Below are positions 24,971-34,610 of a stretch of DNA of 64,000 bases, piece by piece. Within the stretch, counting starts at the first letter, position 1. Each line of letters opens with the position of its first letter. The translations under genes and the position numbers were made by a program. This DNA is from Platycnemis pennipes. Its lineage: Eukaryota > Arthropoda > Insecta > Odonata > Platycnemididae. The notes under the pieces are model-generated. The model ran no database searches. It was not told the DNA's origin and saw only the letters and a program-made list of their open reading frames with translations. The stretch is taken from positions 35,558,354 to 35,622,353 of the forward strand of contig OW121849.1 in the NCBI GenBank assembly GCA_933228895.1, in the 5' to 3' direction.

Positions 24971-25480
24971 GACTGTAATCAGTGTGGTGTCTCCCATTGC
25001 CTCATAACCTTGCGGTGTGTAGCGGAGTTCTATGTTTATGTGGATATAGACAACGCCTGGGTCTCCTGATAGGAAAATATGCTTACTGGCGACGAAAAAC
25101 GGGACTCGCCGTAAGTAAAAAGTTCACTTTTTGCGTTTTGAATGAATGATAGTCCGTAGTCTTGTTTATATATATTTAAATATTCTGTAAGTGTTCTGTG
25201 ACGAGAGTTTTTTGTCAGTGAGGATTCTTCTATTTCTTATATTGAATTGTTCGCATTGGCTGCTAATGTGGGTATGTTTAGCTGTGTTGGTTACGAACCA
25301 GGCCGTAACTCCTGCTTCTGTTTACTATTATTTTTACTGTAGTTTCTACTCCTGTCATGACATTTTATTATATTCGTAATGCTACACTTTTTTCCAGTAT
25401 TGCGAACTGATATGCTGTCAGCCGTTTTCCTTCTATGTGAAAATTGATTTCATTATTCGTTAAAACTTTCGCGGTTCATG
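24971..25480. other. Non-coding spacer before the Penelope-like copies
   Basis: No supported feature; a 62-codon open frame at 25191-25379 is hydrophobic and unremarkable. Confidence 0.4.
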
Positions 25481-25538
25481 ATATCCGGCGTCGTTGTTTT
25501 TTGGGTAAACCCGCGTCACAGTATAAAAATGACCGACT

Positions 25539-25570
25539 GTTTCGTCTCCGCTGCTGGAGACTTCCTCAGG
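25539..25570 (-). ncRNA. Hammerhead-ribozyme-like core of Penelope element A
   Basis: On the minus strand the sequence reads CTGAGGA, A, GTCTCC, AGCAGC, GGAGAC, GAAAC. CTGAGGA fits the CUGANGA catalytic box, GTCTCC/GGAGAC form a perfect 6-bp stem II, and GAAA follows at once. A GTC that could be the cleavage triplet lies two bases further on, and the ATTACC before the box pairs at five of six positions with the GGTCAT after it (stem I). Stem III would be minimal. Minimal hammerheads with very short stem III are known from Penelope-like elements. Activity is not shown; this is a structural reading. Confidence 0.6.
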
Positions 25571-25600
25571 GTAATGACATTGCTTGGTTTGCGCGTAGAT

Positions 25601-26585
25601 TTATACTTTTTCTCGCGGTGGTGGAGGTGGGGGTTTCACGATTTTTATTTTGGTTCTAGAAATAACTGGAAGCCAGGAAGAACTTACCATTTGTCCTTGG
25701 TCTCTATTGAAATTGCTTGCATACTTCCTAATTTCGAGGGCCTCTCTTATTAACCTCGTCTTGAAATGTTTTTCCCTTGCTATGACTTCTGCGTTGGTCA
25801 CGTCGATTTCGCATCCTTGGGCGGCGTGTTCTGCGATTTTTCGAAGTGGCCCAGTCGGATGGCGGCTCCATACTCTTTTATTTTTGTCCGTATTGTTCTG
25901 CCCGTCTCTCCTACGTACACCTTATCCCACGATCGGCAGCTTAATTTATAGACTCCTTCCGTCTCTAATATATCTTTTTCTTTTACGCTGCGTAAGAAGT
26001 CTTTAATTTGCCTTCGAGGTTTGAATATAGATCTTATGTCATACTTCTGTAAGATTCTGGCTATCTTATCGGTGGTCCCTTTGATGTAAGGCAGGTATGC
26101 TTTTTTCTTGTCGACATTTTCATCGTCCAATGGTCGAGGTGAAGATTTTAGTTTTCGCGAAATGGTTTTTTGTATTTTTCTCCTTTCGTACCCGTTATTT
26201 ACGAGGATTTCCGTTATTTGATTCAATTCTCCTTCTCTGTGGTGTTCATCGCTCAGATTTATTGATCGGTGTATCATAGTGGCCATTGCCCCTCTAATTT
26301 GTGATGGATGGTGATGCGAACTGGCTAGAAGGTATCTGTTGGTGTTGGTTGGTTTCCTGTTTAACGAATGGCCCAGGGTCCCATCTTCTCTTCTCGTAAC
26401 GAGGACATCGAGGAAGGGGAGCTTCCCGTCAATTTCTTCTTCTCTCGTGAATTGGCTGTTGTCGTCTATTGTATTTAGATATTAGTGGAATTCTTCTAGT
26501 TTTTCTCTGCCATGTTTCCATATGACGAACGTATCGTCTACGTATCTAACCCACATTGATGGCTTGTGAATGGCGTTTTCCAGCG
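25601..26585 (-). pseudogene. Broken RT/GIY-YIG polyprotein of Penelope element A
   Basis: Three pieces are readable: an RT C-terminus with YVDD (26585-26484, ending at the in-frame stop); the following linker and GIY-YIG frame, open on through 26286 to 25798; and, after a one-base frame change within FEK/IAEHAAQG, the C-terminal tail with 'REKHFKTRLIREALEIRKY' (25801 to 25601). The GIY-YIG part has the expected spacing of VYKLSC, VYVGETG and an R-x-x-I-K motif. The protein is not expressible as it stands. Confidence 0.85.
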
Positions 26586-26691
26586 CTGGTCGAGGAAACA
26601 AGTGAAAGGTGGAAGTAAGGGAAAGGAGGGGAATGGAAAGGGTATGAGAAAAAGTATGAGAAGATGAAAGAAAGAAAGACAGACGGCTCCT
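26586..26691 (-). other. Purine-rich 3' tail of Penelope element B abutting element A
   Basis: About 100 bp rich in G and A on the plus strand separate the last codon of element B from the truncated start of element A. They are best read as the 3' untranslated tail of element B. The junction near 26585 is where the two elements meet. Confidence 0.45.
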
Positions 26692-27130
26692 TTAATGAGC
26701 CCTGTTAATTCCCGGTTTGCGGAATGTATGGAAGAGCCAAATTAGAGAATGCTCCAGCATTTTAAGTTGAAGGGGAGACGCTGAAGGTGGGAGGGAGGCC
26801 AGTATGCCCACCTTGAAGCAATTGTTGAAGTTGGAATCGTGGGAGGAGGCATCTATGGCTACTGGAAGAGAATAAGAGTGGAAGGAAGGATTATTGCAGG
26901 AAGAGCGGTGACCATTCACGCGGATGCATAGTGCGGTGGTGGAGAGGCCGATGTAGAAAGCGGGACAAAATTGGCAGAGGAGAAGGTAAACAGTATTTCC
27001 AGTGGTGCAGGAAAGTGAAGGCATGGAGGGAAGTGGGAAAGAGAGGAATTGTTTAGGGAGAGGCTCGGTGATAAGGATAGGACAGGTTTTGCATCTAGCG
27101 CGATTGCAGGGGGAAGGGGAGTGTTTTTGG
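26692..27130 (-). pseudogene. GIY-YIG endonuclease segment of Penelope element B
   Basis: The minus-strand frame reads CNRARCKTCPILITEPLPKQ, a Cys cluster, then SCTTGNTVYLLLCQFCPAFY, IGLSTTALCIRVNGHRSSC and on to a TAG/TAA-limited end at 26692. VYLLL and FYIG correspond to the two strands that name the GIY-YIG fold, and R-V-N-G-H is the usual downstream helix. The Cys pairs before the domain are typical of Penelope endonucleases. It is out of frame with the RT upstream, so the copy could not make the full two-domain protein. Confidence 0.75.
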
Positions 27131-27245
27131 AAGAAGATGGGATTTGGACAGAGGTCTGGTGGTTCTCAAAATACCCGAGAGGTTGGGGGAACGTTTGAAG
27201 GTAAGAGACGGGCATTTAGGGAAAATATTGGTGGTGATAAGGTTA

Positions 27246-28463
27246 TCAGACAGGAGGGAATAGATCTTCGAGGATGTGTTTAAGAGACTGAATACCAGGG
27301 AAGTAGGTTGTGCACAAGGAGAGGTTGTCTTTGGTTTTGCGAGGAGGGGCTATGGGGGAGTAAGGTTTGTTGGAGATTTTTTTGTTGAGAAGGTGCTCAG
27401 GGTATCCTCTTCGGAGGACAGACTGGTGTAGGTTAGTAAGGAATCTATTAAGGGAGTCTGGGTTATTACATATACGGTGGCCACGAATGGAAAGGGAGTA
27501 AGGTAAGGATGTTTTGGTGTGGTAGGGGTGGCAGCTATTGTAGTGGAGGTATAGTTGTTTTTTAGTGGGTTTGATGTGAACAGATGTGTTAAATTTGTTA
27601 TTGGAAAGGGAGATATCGACATCAAGGAAGGTAATGTTGGAAGAGGAGATATGAGATGTGAAGGAAACTGAGGAGGAAGCGTTAAGAGAGGCGAGGAATG
27701 AGTTTAGGGAGTCGGTGCCGTGTGGCCAAAGGAGAAAAATATCATCGATATAACGGAGCCAGAGAAGGGGCTTGAGGGGGCATGTGGATAGAAAGGATTC
27801 TTCAAGGAGGCCGAGAAAGAGGTTGGCATAAGAGGGACTAAACCTACTTCCCATGGCACAGCCCCTTGTTTGAAGGTAGAATTGGTTGTTAAAGGAAAAG
27901 GAATTGTGGGTAAGGATGAGGTTGGTAAGGTCAAGAAGGAAGTCAGTGCTAGGAGTGTGTGGAGCAGAACGTAGGTTTAATAAATGGCGGAGAGAGGAGA
28001 GGCCTTCCGAGTGAGGAATAGAGGTATAGAGAGAGGTAACGTCAATGGTGGCCATAATGATGTTTTGATCATTGGGGAGTGGAGTGGAATTGAGGCGGTC
28101 GAGGAAGTGGTAGGTATCTTTGATGTAAGAGGAGAGGCCATGGACTAGAGGTTGAAGGTAAAAATCTACAAAGGCGGAGACGCATTCGGTGGGTGAGTAA
28201 TAGGAGGAGACTATAGGACGGCCGGGATTATTGGGCTTGTGAATTTTTGGGAGGATGTAGAAATGGGAGGTGCGGGGATGGGGAGGGGTGAGAAGGGAAA
28301 TATCGTTCTTGGTGAGCCCTTCATTTGGGGCCTTCTCATTCAGTAGTGTGACTATTTCAATGAGAAATTGTGGGTTAGGATCATTGGGTAAAGGGTTGTA
28401 TGAAGAAGTATCGGATAGTTGCCTGAGAGCATCATTGGTGTAATCGGAGGAATTAAGGACCAC
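27246..28463 (-). CDS. Reverse transcriptase of Penelope element B (5'-truncated)
   Basis: A 405-codon frame with the full set of Penelope RT motifs in order: 'LPKIHKPNNPGRPIVS' (about residues 72-87), 'IDVTSLYTSIPHSEGL' (about 140-155), 'TRGCAMGSRFSPSYANLFL' (about 199-217), and 'LRYIDDIFLLW', whose YIDD (27741-27752) holds the two metal-binding aspartates. After these comes 'ITFLDVDI'. The frame opens with a GTG that only reflects truncation; real starts would lie further upstream. It ends EDLFPPV before a frameshift into the endonuclease. RT cores this intact suggest a relatively recent insertion. Without its N-terminus and nuclease in frame it is probably inactive. Confidence 0.85.
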   Translation of the reverse strand: MVLNSSDYTNDALRQLSDTSSYNPLPNDPNPQFLIEIVTLLNEKAPNEGLTKNDISLLTPPHPRTSHFYILPKIHKPNNPGRPIVSSYYSPTECVSAFVDFYLQPLVHGLSSYIKDTYHFLDRLNSTPLPNDQNIIMATIDVTSLYTSIPHSEGLSSLRHLLNLRSAPHTPSTDFLLDLTNLILTHNSFSFNNQFYLQTRGCAMGSRFSPSYANLFLGLLEESFLSTCPLKPLLWLRYIDDIFLLWPHGTDSLNSFLASLNASSSVSFTSHISSSNITFLDVDISLSNNKFNTSVHIKPTKKQLYLHYNSCHPYHTKTSLPYSLSIRGHRICNNPDSLNRFLTNLHQSVLRRGYPEHLLNKKISNKPYSPIAPPRKTKDNLSLCTTYFPGIQSLKHILEDLFPPV

Positions 28464-28466
28464 ACC

Positions 28467-28492
28467 ATATATATATACATATATATATATTC
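28467..28492. repeat. AT dinucleotide tract at the 5' edge of Penelope element B
   Basis: An (AT)n run with one interruption lies directly at the truncated upstream end of element B. A second AT tract lies at about 28636-28657. The first marks either the target of insertion or a scar of truncation. Confidence 0.7.
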
Positions 28493-28990
28493 CTCTTCTT
28501 GTTGAGAAAGGTGTCTGTGACCACCGAAATATTCAACTATACGTGTGAGTGTTCTTTTTCTGTGTCTCTATGTTTTATTTTCACACCTGTGATATTGTTT
28601 ATTTTCCACGATTGTGACTTCTCCCAAGACTTTTGTATATATATATATATATATATCTTTCTTCGAAAATCACTCAGGTGAATAATAGTTCAATATAAGT
28701 TTATCACAGGCGTGATGACACAAAAAATAGAAAATAGTGAAAGGACTCACTGGTATATTCTTAATTTTCGGCGGCCGGGGAGATGGGAGATCCCATTTGT
28801 TCATTATTCTTTACAAAATACGTTAAACCAAAATGATCTCTTCAAACTGGCAGTTTTTGCCGTAGCTGTATTAACTTGGCCCCGTCACAAATATGTGGCT
28901 CTTGTTAAGTGTCTCTCGTGGAAGTGGCTATGCCCTTAAGTTAGCGTCCTCTTTGATAGTTTCGTATATATTCAAGTTTTAACTTCTAGC
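28493..28990. other. Non-coding spacer
   Basis: No supported gene; contains the second AT microsatellite near 28636-28657. Confidence 0.4.
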
Positions 28991-28994
28991 ATAA

Positions 28995-29090
28995 TCGTTA
29001 GACGCACGCCAGGCCGGTCACTGTAGTCAATTCGGTAACGCGTCTCGACTGCCCAGATGTCGCGGGTTCGAATCCCGCGTCGGACCATGG
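28995..29090 (+). repeat. tRNA-derived SINE head (tRNA-like)
   Basis: The plus strand has a box A-like TAGTCAATTCGGTAACGCG and a perfect T-arm, CGCGGGTTCGAATCCCGCG, whose GGTTCGAATCC fits box B. The acceptor arm (GCCGGTC against GTCGGAC) pairs at only four of seven positions and the anticodon stem does not form, so a SINE head or decayed tRNA pseudogene is more likely than a functional tRNA. Confidence 0.6.
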
Positions 29091-30200
29091 TGCCTGTTTA
29101 TATTAACATCAGGCTTAGGATTAAATTATACGGTGCTATTTAATGGAAGGGGTTGGAACACCTTAAAATCTGATCCTCCTACAGGGTCCTATTCTAAACA
29201 GGGTCAAAACGATATCTCGTGAATATCATTTGGAAATTATTACTTATAATAATCTTCCTCTCACCATCCACTGTTTGTGGTTATTTAGAACCAATGCAAA
29301 TGAAATCTATGAGGTGATTAGAGTTGAAATGAAAAGCTAGGACGTAATAATGTCATGGAGTTTATAAGAGTCTATATTCTTTGCGAAATGCTCGCTCCGT
29401 TCACAAGTTGACACCCACGTGACAGGGTTCATTCGGTTCATCATTCTGTTTTGATATATTAAGTTGAAAATTCAACGCATTTTTATATTGATACATTGGC
29501 TTCCTGCCCCCGGAGTTAATCATTTCCAGTTAAATCGTGGCTGAAATATGGATGCTCTCCCTATCTCTCCTAACTGGTCTCCATTCAGATTTTGTGGTGT
29601 ACTGATTTGTGGGAAAATTAATTTAATAGTGCATAAAGTGTCATCTCATGTTATCATCACATTAAAAATGAGTGTTTGTAATGGCTACAGACGTTTGCAT
29701 CTATATATCCACTTCGTTTTTGTCGGAACAAAGTGTGACCGTAGGCATATACTCGCCGACTGGAATATGCCATCCGTACTCGACCTTCTAATTAAAATCC
29801 GAAATCTGTGTTTTTAACCTTGTGGATAGATCTTACTATACGGCCTGAAGAAGGAACTCTACTCACCTTCCACCTTGGTTTGATGAGCATATCAACTTGA
29901 GATCTGGGAAATGCACCCAAGTTGGACTGGCTGTAAGAGAAACGGTTATGCTATGCAGTGAATCTGTAATTGCATTATTATTTCGGAAGGAAGGATTGAC
30001 ATCCTGCTATCATTGCGTTATTCAGGAAAAGTGAAGTGTTTGAATTCTACGAGATTTTTTTCAAGTATGGGAGGAACTCGGCGCTGGCGTCAAGCTTCTA
30101 TTAACGGAATACACCAAGTGGTTTCATTATTTAACGTCCCATACGACGAACAGAGTAGTGAAATTGTATTACTCTCCAAGCGGCACTCAGGAAAGAATTC
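29091..30200. other. Non-coding spacer
   Basis: No supported gene or repeat. Open frames such as 29548-29817 have no recognisable domain. Confidence 0.4.
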
Positions 30201-30290
30201 CCCCATTAGTCTCTGCTGCGGCCTAGATTCGAACCTAGGCCCTTCGGGATTGGTGCCCCGTACTCTGGCTAATCCGAACCCGATCCTCAC
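30130..30290 (-). repeat. tRNA-derived SINE
   Basis: On the minus strand GGATTAGCCAGAGTACGGGG resembles a box A, and CCTAGGTTCGAATCTAGG is a strong T-arm-like hairpin with a box B core. The text downstream, including GTATGGGACGTTAAATAATG near 30131-30150, looks like the SINE body. The family differs from the 24.9 kb one. Confidence 0.55.
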
Positions 30291-30800
30291 GTGTCTGTCT
30301 GTGAATCTCCTAAACAGTTCGTGAGCAATCTCGGGTTGCTGGGACTCGGTCCAATGCACGCTAGCGCCAGCTCAACACCGAGTGAACTTCTTGGCCCTCC
30401 TTCAGCTCTTCCCTGGTCCACCAACCTAGTCCTTCCAAGTCATGTGACGATCTGCGCTCGTCACTACAAGCCGCTGATCCGCTTTTCATTGGTCCCCGAA
30501 GCAAATTCCGTCCGCCGAGCTCGGCGACTTCATTTAACCGCCGCTCTCGCAACACCCGCCGCCGCCCCCGTGTGTCTCTTGTGTCGATCTCGTAATGCTT
30601 CCTCTCCCTACATCCTTTGCACACTTGCCCATCGGATCAATCGAGGCCGGCACCTGACATATTTCCCTTATCCGCAGCGCAGCAGACACCGTCTCCCGTA
30701 TTTTTTACCCCTTCTCATTCTTCCTTACGTTCATTTTTTCTTCTCCATTAACCTTGCAAGAATACTTACTAGTCCCCTTCGACTGCTCAATATAGTTTGA
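30291..30800. other. GC-rich patch without a recognised gene
   Basis: A 169-codon plus-strand frame and an 87-codon minus-strand frame overlap here, and both look like by-products of C-rich composition (many Ser/Pro/Leu/Arg). The patch at about 30380-30700 is CpG-containing and could be a promoter or an old GC-rich repeat. I see no domain. Confidence 0.35.
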
Positions 30801-30959
30801 GAGTTTGGATTGTCTTAAATTTCAGTCATTAATTCTAGGTGAAGTATTATACCTATAGCGGAGGCGGGATTAGGGTGGTAGTGGTAGACTTCGGTTAGGT
30901 GCTCCTACTGCTTAGTTTATAGCACTGTCTGACCTACAACCTGATGATAATTACAGCAC

Positions 30960-31090
30960 CATGCCGAAGGCGGGATAGGAATTGGGACATTTGGGTTGCC
31001 AGGTCCGTACCTTACCGATCTGGCTACCGCGGACGGCTCCGCAGGGTTGGAACCCACGACCTTTGGTTAGGCTGACAGGTATGTTACCAA
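30960..31090 (-). repeat. Two tRNA-derived SINE heads in tandem
   Basis: On the minus strand, GTCGTGGGTTCCAACCCTGC (box B GGTTCCAACCC) is followed by a second head, GCGGTAGCCAGATCGGTAAG, with a decayed box B (AATTCCTATCC) before CCGCC and a body resembling that at 24.9 kb (GGCATGG, then a TTAT-containing tract). The two heads are the same family, arranged as a dimer or as one insertion into another. Confidence 0.6.
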
Positions 31091-31480
31091 AATATTTCAG
31101 CCGCTATATCTGTTCGCACAGGCAAGTTTTTCCATATTTTACCACCATTAACAGTGGTGATCAGTGTTTAAACGCACAGCAAGCTTTGATGATGGTAAGC
31201 TCCGTTAATTCGCTATTTACCGTATCACATAATGCCGGATCCTTACCGATCGTGATGTTGACGTCAATTTCGTTATTTTAATCGCACTTAGCATGTCATA
31301 TGTTTCGATTAAAATATCATTTATTGTGTGTAATCTAATCTCCAGTGATGCCAGAGTTAATAACTTGAACTCAAACTTAGTCTCCGTATTTGATGTGATG
31401 AAATAGGACCCGCATTGTAAAATAAAAATAAATGTTGAGAGTCCAAAAGTCTGCTTAAATATTTTAAAAAAGACGGGACA
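31091..31480. other. Non-coding spacer
   Basis: No supported feature. Confidence 0.35.
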
Positions 31481-31620
31481 GCCTAATCGACCATATCTTT
31501 AGACATGATGGCCTGATGTAGACAATCGTGGAAGAAAAGTAAATGGGAAGAATGGCTGAGGAAGACTGTAAGTGGTGCAAGTAGTGAAGGATGTAGAAGC
31601 GAATAATCATATATCAAGCC
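31480..31620 (+). pseudogene. LINE ORF2 C-terminal relic
   Basis: The plus-strand text reads SLIDHIFRHDGLM, stop, TIVEEK, stop, GRMAEED. This matches the region near the end of many LINE ORF2 proteins, where a 'LIGHxLRHDGL' motif is followed by 'xxIxEGxxxGxxGRGRP'. It has in-frame stops and is short, so it is a dead fragment. The same motif occurs at 44.94 kb. Confidence 0.5.
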
Positions 31621-32999
31621 GTCCTCCATTGCTTGTACCCCTGGTTAAATCATTTTTATCCGACTAAAACACGGAAAGAGAAAGGATCGGCATCCACTCA
31701 TGACGTGAAATCCGTATCGTCGTGCTGTGATCACCACATTGCAATTATCAACCTAAGGAGATAAAAACTACCAATTCTCTTTTGTTCTACGTTTTTACTT
31801 AGATCGGTTGAGTAGCATTCATCTATAGAGTCAAAATCACACGTTGCGTGTAAATACTTATTGCTGCTGACCTCGATACAAAGGATATCCGTCCCACGTT
31901 TGGCTATTTTGTATGATTAATTTTTGTAGTCCAATCAATCCTTGGTAGCAAGTGAGTGTTCGTCAATGGCGGGTTGCGGATGAGTAATTAATGTGAAGGC
32001 CTATCTAAGCCCATTCCGGTCACGTTAAATCCGAGGATTTGGCTAAGCCGGTGTTAATTAGAATCACAATCTTGGTGTGGGAGGAACTTATAGGATAATG
32101 TATGCATTGGTTAGATTCCGTTGTTGCCTTGACATGGAATACGTCGCTTCTAATGTGTAGTGCACTTAGTTGTTTGCGACGTGGTCGGCCATGCAGTCGA
32201 AGAGAAAATCACTGCTCTCATTAAGGTTGGAATCGATACGAAGCGAAATATTTCACAGGTCCCGTGCGGACATAAATTAGACCTGATGCTGCCGCATGAA
32301 ATACCAGTGCTGCCTCCTCGGTTAATGCCCGTGCCGATGATTTGTGTCACATTTTCATAATGCATGACGCAGTCTACCTGAGGTTTTTGGCCGTTTTAAA
32401 GGCAAAGATGCACTAAAAGAAAATAGTTGGAGAAGTAAATTGTGGTCAATGTGAGGGAAATTTAGACCATTCTATGAGTGATATCTGTTACACTTTAAGA
32501 AACTTTTCTCATTCTTGCGTATTATTTACAGCGCCAGGATTGACTTGGACTTGTGGTTTTCCATTTATATTGCTTATTCCACGCATTTAAAATAAATCAA
32601 AGTTGTGAGAGACCATACCAGTCGGTGACAGATTAACATAATTGTCACTGGTAGCACAGGAAAAAAGCTATTCATACTGCCTTCTAAGAGCGTGTTTCAA
32701 TTAATTTTTAGCATTTTTTTACACGCTCCCTCTCATGCGGTTCGTGGTCAGAAGGTAACGACAGACCACAGATTTAACGTGATTTCCAAGAGTAAGATGA
32801 CGCCCTTAATGCGGTGCATTGGAAATAGAAATGAGAGCAATAGTTGGAAGCCATTGTCTGTCGATTGTTTTAGCTTTATTTACATAACTTCTACCTTGTC
32901 AAGGAAGAAGTTATTCTTAAATGTTTATAAGCTAAAATTTTAATTCTTAAATATTTAGGTTAATTTTGAAATATGATCCTTCTTCATTCTTCTCCATAC
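31621..32999. other. Non-coding spacer
   Basis: Overlapping open frames on both strands at about 32150-32365 mirror one another and lack recognisable domains. No gene supported. Confidence 0.35.
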
Positions 33000-33050
33000 T
33001 CGAGAAAAGGTTGGAGACGAGTGAGATATTCGTCTCCAATCATTTCTCGA
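33000..33050. repeat. Hairpin with 21-nt imperfect arms
   Basis: The left arm TCGAGAAA, AGG, TTGGAGACGA (33000-33020) pairs with TCGTCTCCAA, TCA, TTTCTCGA (33030-33050) except for the three central bases. The loop is 9 nt. It sits 11 bp from a second palindrome. Confidence 0.65.
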
Positions 33051-33061
33051 CGTGTTTCACC

Positions 33062-33095
33062 CCAAGGTCCTTAAAGTATACTTTGAGGACCTTGG
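33062..33095. repeat. 34-bp palindrome with one mismatch pair
   Basis: CCAAGGTCCTTAAAGTA is followed by its reverse complement apart from one base, giving a nearly perfect 34-bp palindrome without a spacer. Confidence 0.7.
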
Positions 33096-34560
33096 TTTAC
33101 CCGAGTCCACGTTTCGCAACTTTGCTACGCCACGTTCCAGATCACACTCCCCACAAACCCAAAGTGCCAAAAACATTACGAAATTATGAACTAAAAACAT
33201 TACTCTTTTAGGAACTAAATCCGCCTTTGTCCAAAATAATAATAATGACCAGGTGACTGAATTAATATGTTCCATCTTCTTCGATCGTACTTTATGTTTG
33301 ACTGTACTTTTCATGGCAATTATCATTACTTAAGTTTTCTTATACACAATCAATCTTTTACCCTTACCTTCCCGCGCTGAATCTGTTACGCATCTAACGA
33401 GGAATTTAGCGCTCTAGAACTCATTAGAGTTTTACCATTTTGGTCAGTTTAAGTCTGAAAATTGGTAATTCAAATGTTTTCCGTGTTATGAAATTTACAG
33501 AAATTCTCTCGACTCTTCAGCGATACAGCCTCAGCTTACGGCAGGAGGATGAATTCCATTGGCTCATCATCGATTCTCATCTCGAAGTCTCGATTGTTTG
33601 TGAAAGAGCGGAATATCGTCATAAAATACCGTGTTGCTTCATCTTAAGGCAAGCAAAGAATGAGTTGGGTGCGTCCGGTCGCTGGATTTGGCTTTCAGAG
33701 GGATGTCTGGCATCGACAGCATAAAGGTATTCCTCGAGCGCCTAGGTAGGTTGGAAGCGTAAATGTGACATACAAAAAACAATGGCCCTCGTGCCCCGTA
33801 AACTTGTGTTACCGAGAGCATGAGCTTGACTTTGGGTGCAGTAAAAGATATTCACGAAAACAGCCTGGCCTGGAAGGAATTTAATTACTTATGTTCTCTA
33901 TTTTGAGACCTCAGAATTGACAGCCTTGTGTTCTGTGATTGCGGTCTCGTTAGTCATTTTTCCTGGACACATATGCCGTATGCCTCCCGTCAAAATTTTA
34001 TTCATCTTAGATTGGCTTCTAAATAAAAGGAGAACGCTTTGTTTTTCGTACATAATATTTAATAACGATGCTCCGTCATCATCAAATGACCTGTCTGCAA
34101 TAGTAACTTGATTTTTAAGTACGAGAACAATCTGCAAGAAAGACCAAGAAGTGCAATCAGCAGGAACTAGATCGTTATGAAGTATTCTGTTTGAAAAACT
34201 AAGTTTTCTATGTTGATTATGAAGAACCACTTCCACAAAACTACACCAGAAATAGTCTAATAATCTTGGCGTGAATTTTTAAAACAGCAGGCAGGTACTC
34301 AGTTACACCTCTCAGTTCCGTTCGAGATCATTTCGGTGGATGTTAGCAATGCGGTCGTTTCAAATGTAAACTTTTCTTACTTCACGGTTGCTGTTTTGTA
34401 TTGAGCTTGAGAGTTTTGAGTCAATATCAACCAGAAGAAACTGATAAGTTAGGTATCGGAGCGTAGAGAGATATTTCTCAGCATCCCTTCTGTCACATGT
34501 TTACCCCTACAGCGTTGCTCAGTTCTTTTGCGCTGTCTTTTTTCTCTCGTTCCTCATGAT
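33096..34560. other. Non-coding spacer
   Basis: Several open frames of 60-112 codons lie on opposite strands over each other. None shows conserved motifs or convincing splice sites. Confidence 0.35.
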
Positions 34561-34566
34561 AAAGTA

Positions 34567-34605
34567 TCTACATCTACGCGATACTCTGCAAGCCTTTGTT
34601 GAACC
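34567..34605 (-). repeat. LINE 3'-tail fragment
   Basis: On the minus strand the text GGCTTGCAGAGTATCGCGTA then GATGTAGATAC resembles the tail of the degenerate LINE near 4.1 kb (CGTATTACGTAGATGTAGAT). It is a very short copy adjoining the transposon at 34611. Confidence 0.5.
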
Positions 34606-34610
34606 ATAAG

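Larger units (their letters stand above)
25480..26585 (-). mobile_element. Penelope-like element A, 5'-truncated, degenerate
   Basis: The minus-strand text begins abruptly at about 26585 with the end of an RT domain, WVRYVDDTFVIWKHG, carrying the catalytic Y-V-D-D (26533-26544). It continues through 'KLPFLDVLVTRREDGTLGHS' and a linker to a GIY-YIG endonuclease, 'GVYKLSC' then 'KVYVGETGRT'. That RT-then-GIY-YIG order is typical of Penelope-type elements. The upstream RT is missing, an in-frame TAA (26484-26482) breaks the RT, and a frameshift near 25843 breaks the endonuclease. A hammerhead-like core lies downstream of the protein. The lower boundary is approximate; no target duplication was identified. 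Confidence 0.85.
26586..28463 (-). mobile_element. Penelope-like element B, RT mostly intact
   Basis: This is a second Penelope-like copy in the same orientation, of a clearly different family from element A: its RT uses YIDD and its Ser/Pro/Leu composition differs. It consists of a long RT frame followed, after frame disruptions near 27246 and 27110, by a Cys-rich segment and a GIY-YIG nuclease. The upstream end lies at an AT dinucleotide tract (28467-28492), and the N-terminal part of the protein is missing, so it is 5'-truncated. No pseudo-LTR or target duplication was recognised. Confidence 0.85.

Noticed and set aside
27002..27283. Plus-strand 93-codon frame over Penelope element B
   Set aside because: Antisense shadow of the element's coding strand, which carries clear RT and GIY-YIG motifs.
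29000..29090. Functional tRNA gene
   Set aside because: The T-arm is perfect, but acceptor and anticodon stems do not pair, so a SINE or pseudogene fits better.
30291..30800. 169-codon frame as a gene
   Set aside because: Starts inside a SINE-like segment, is overlapped by a minus-strand frame and has composition-driven residues only.
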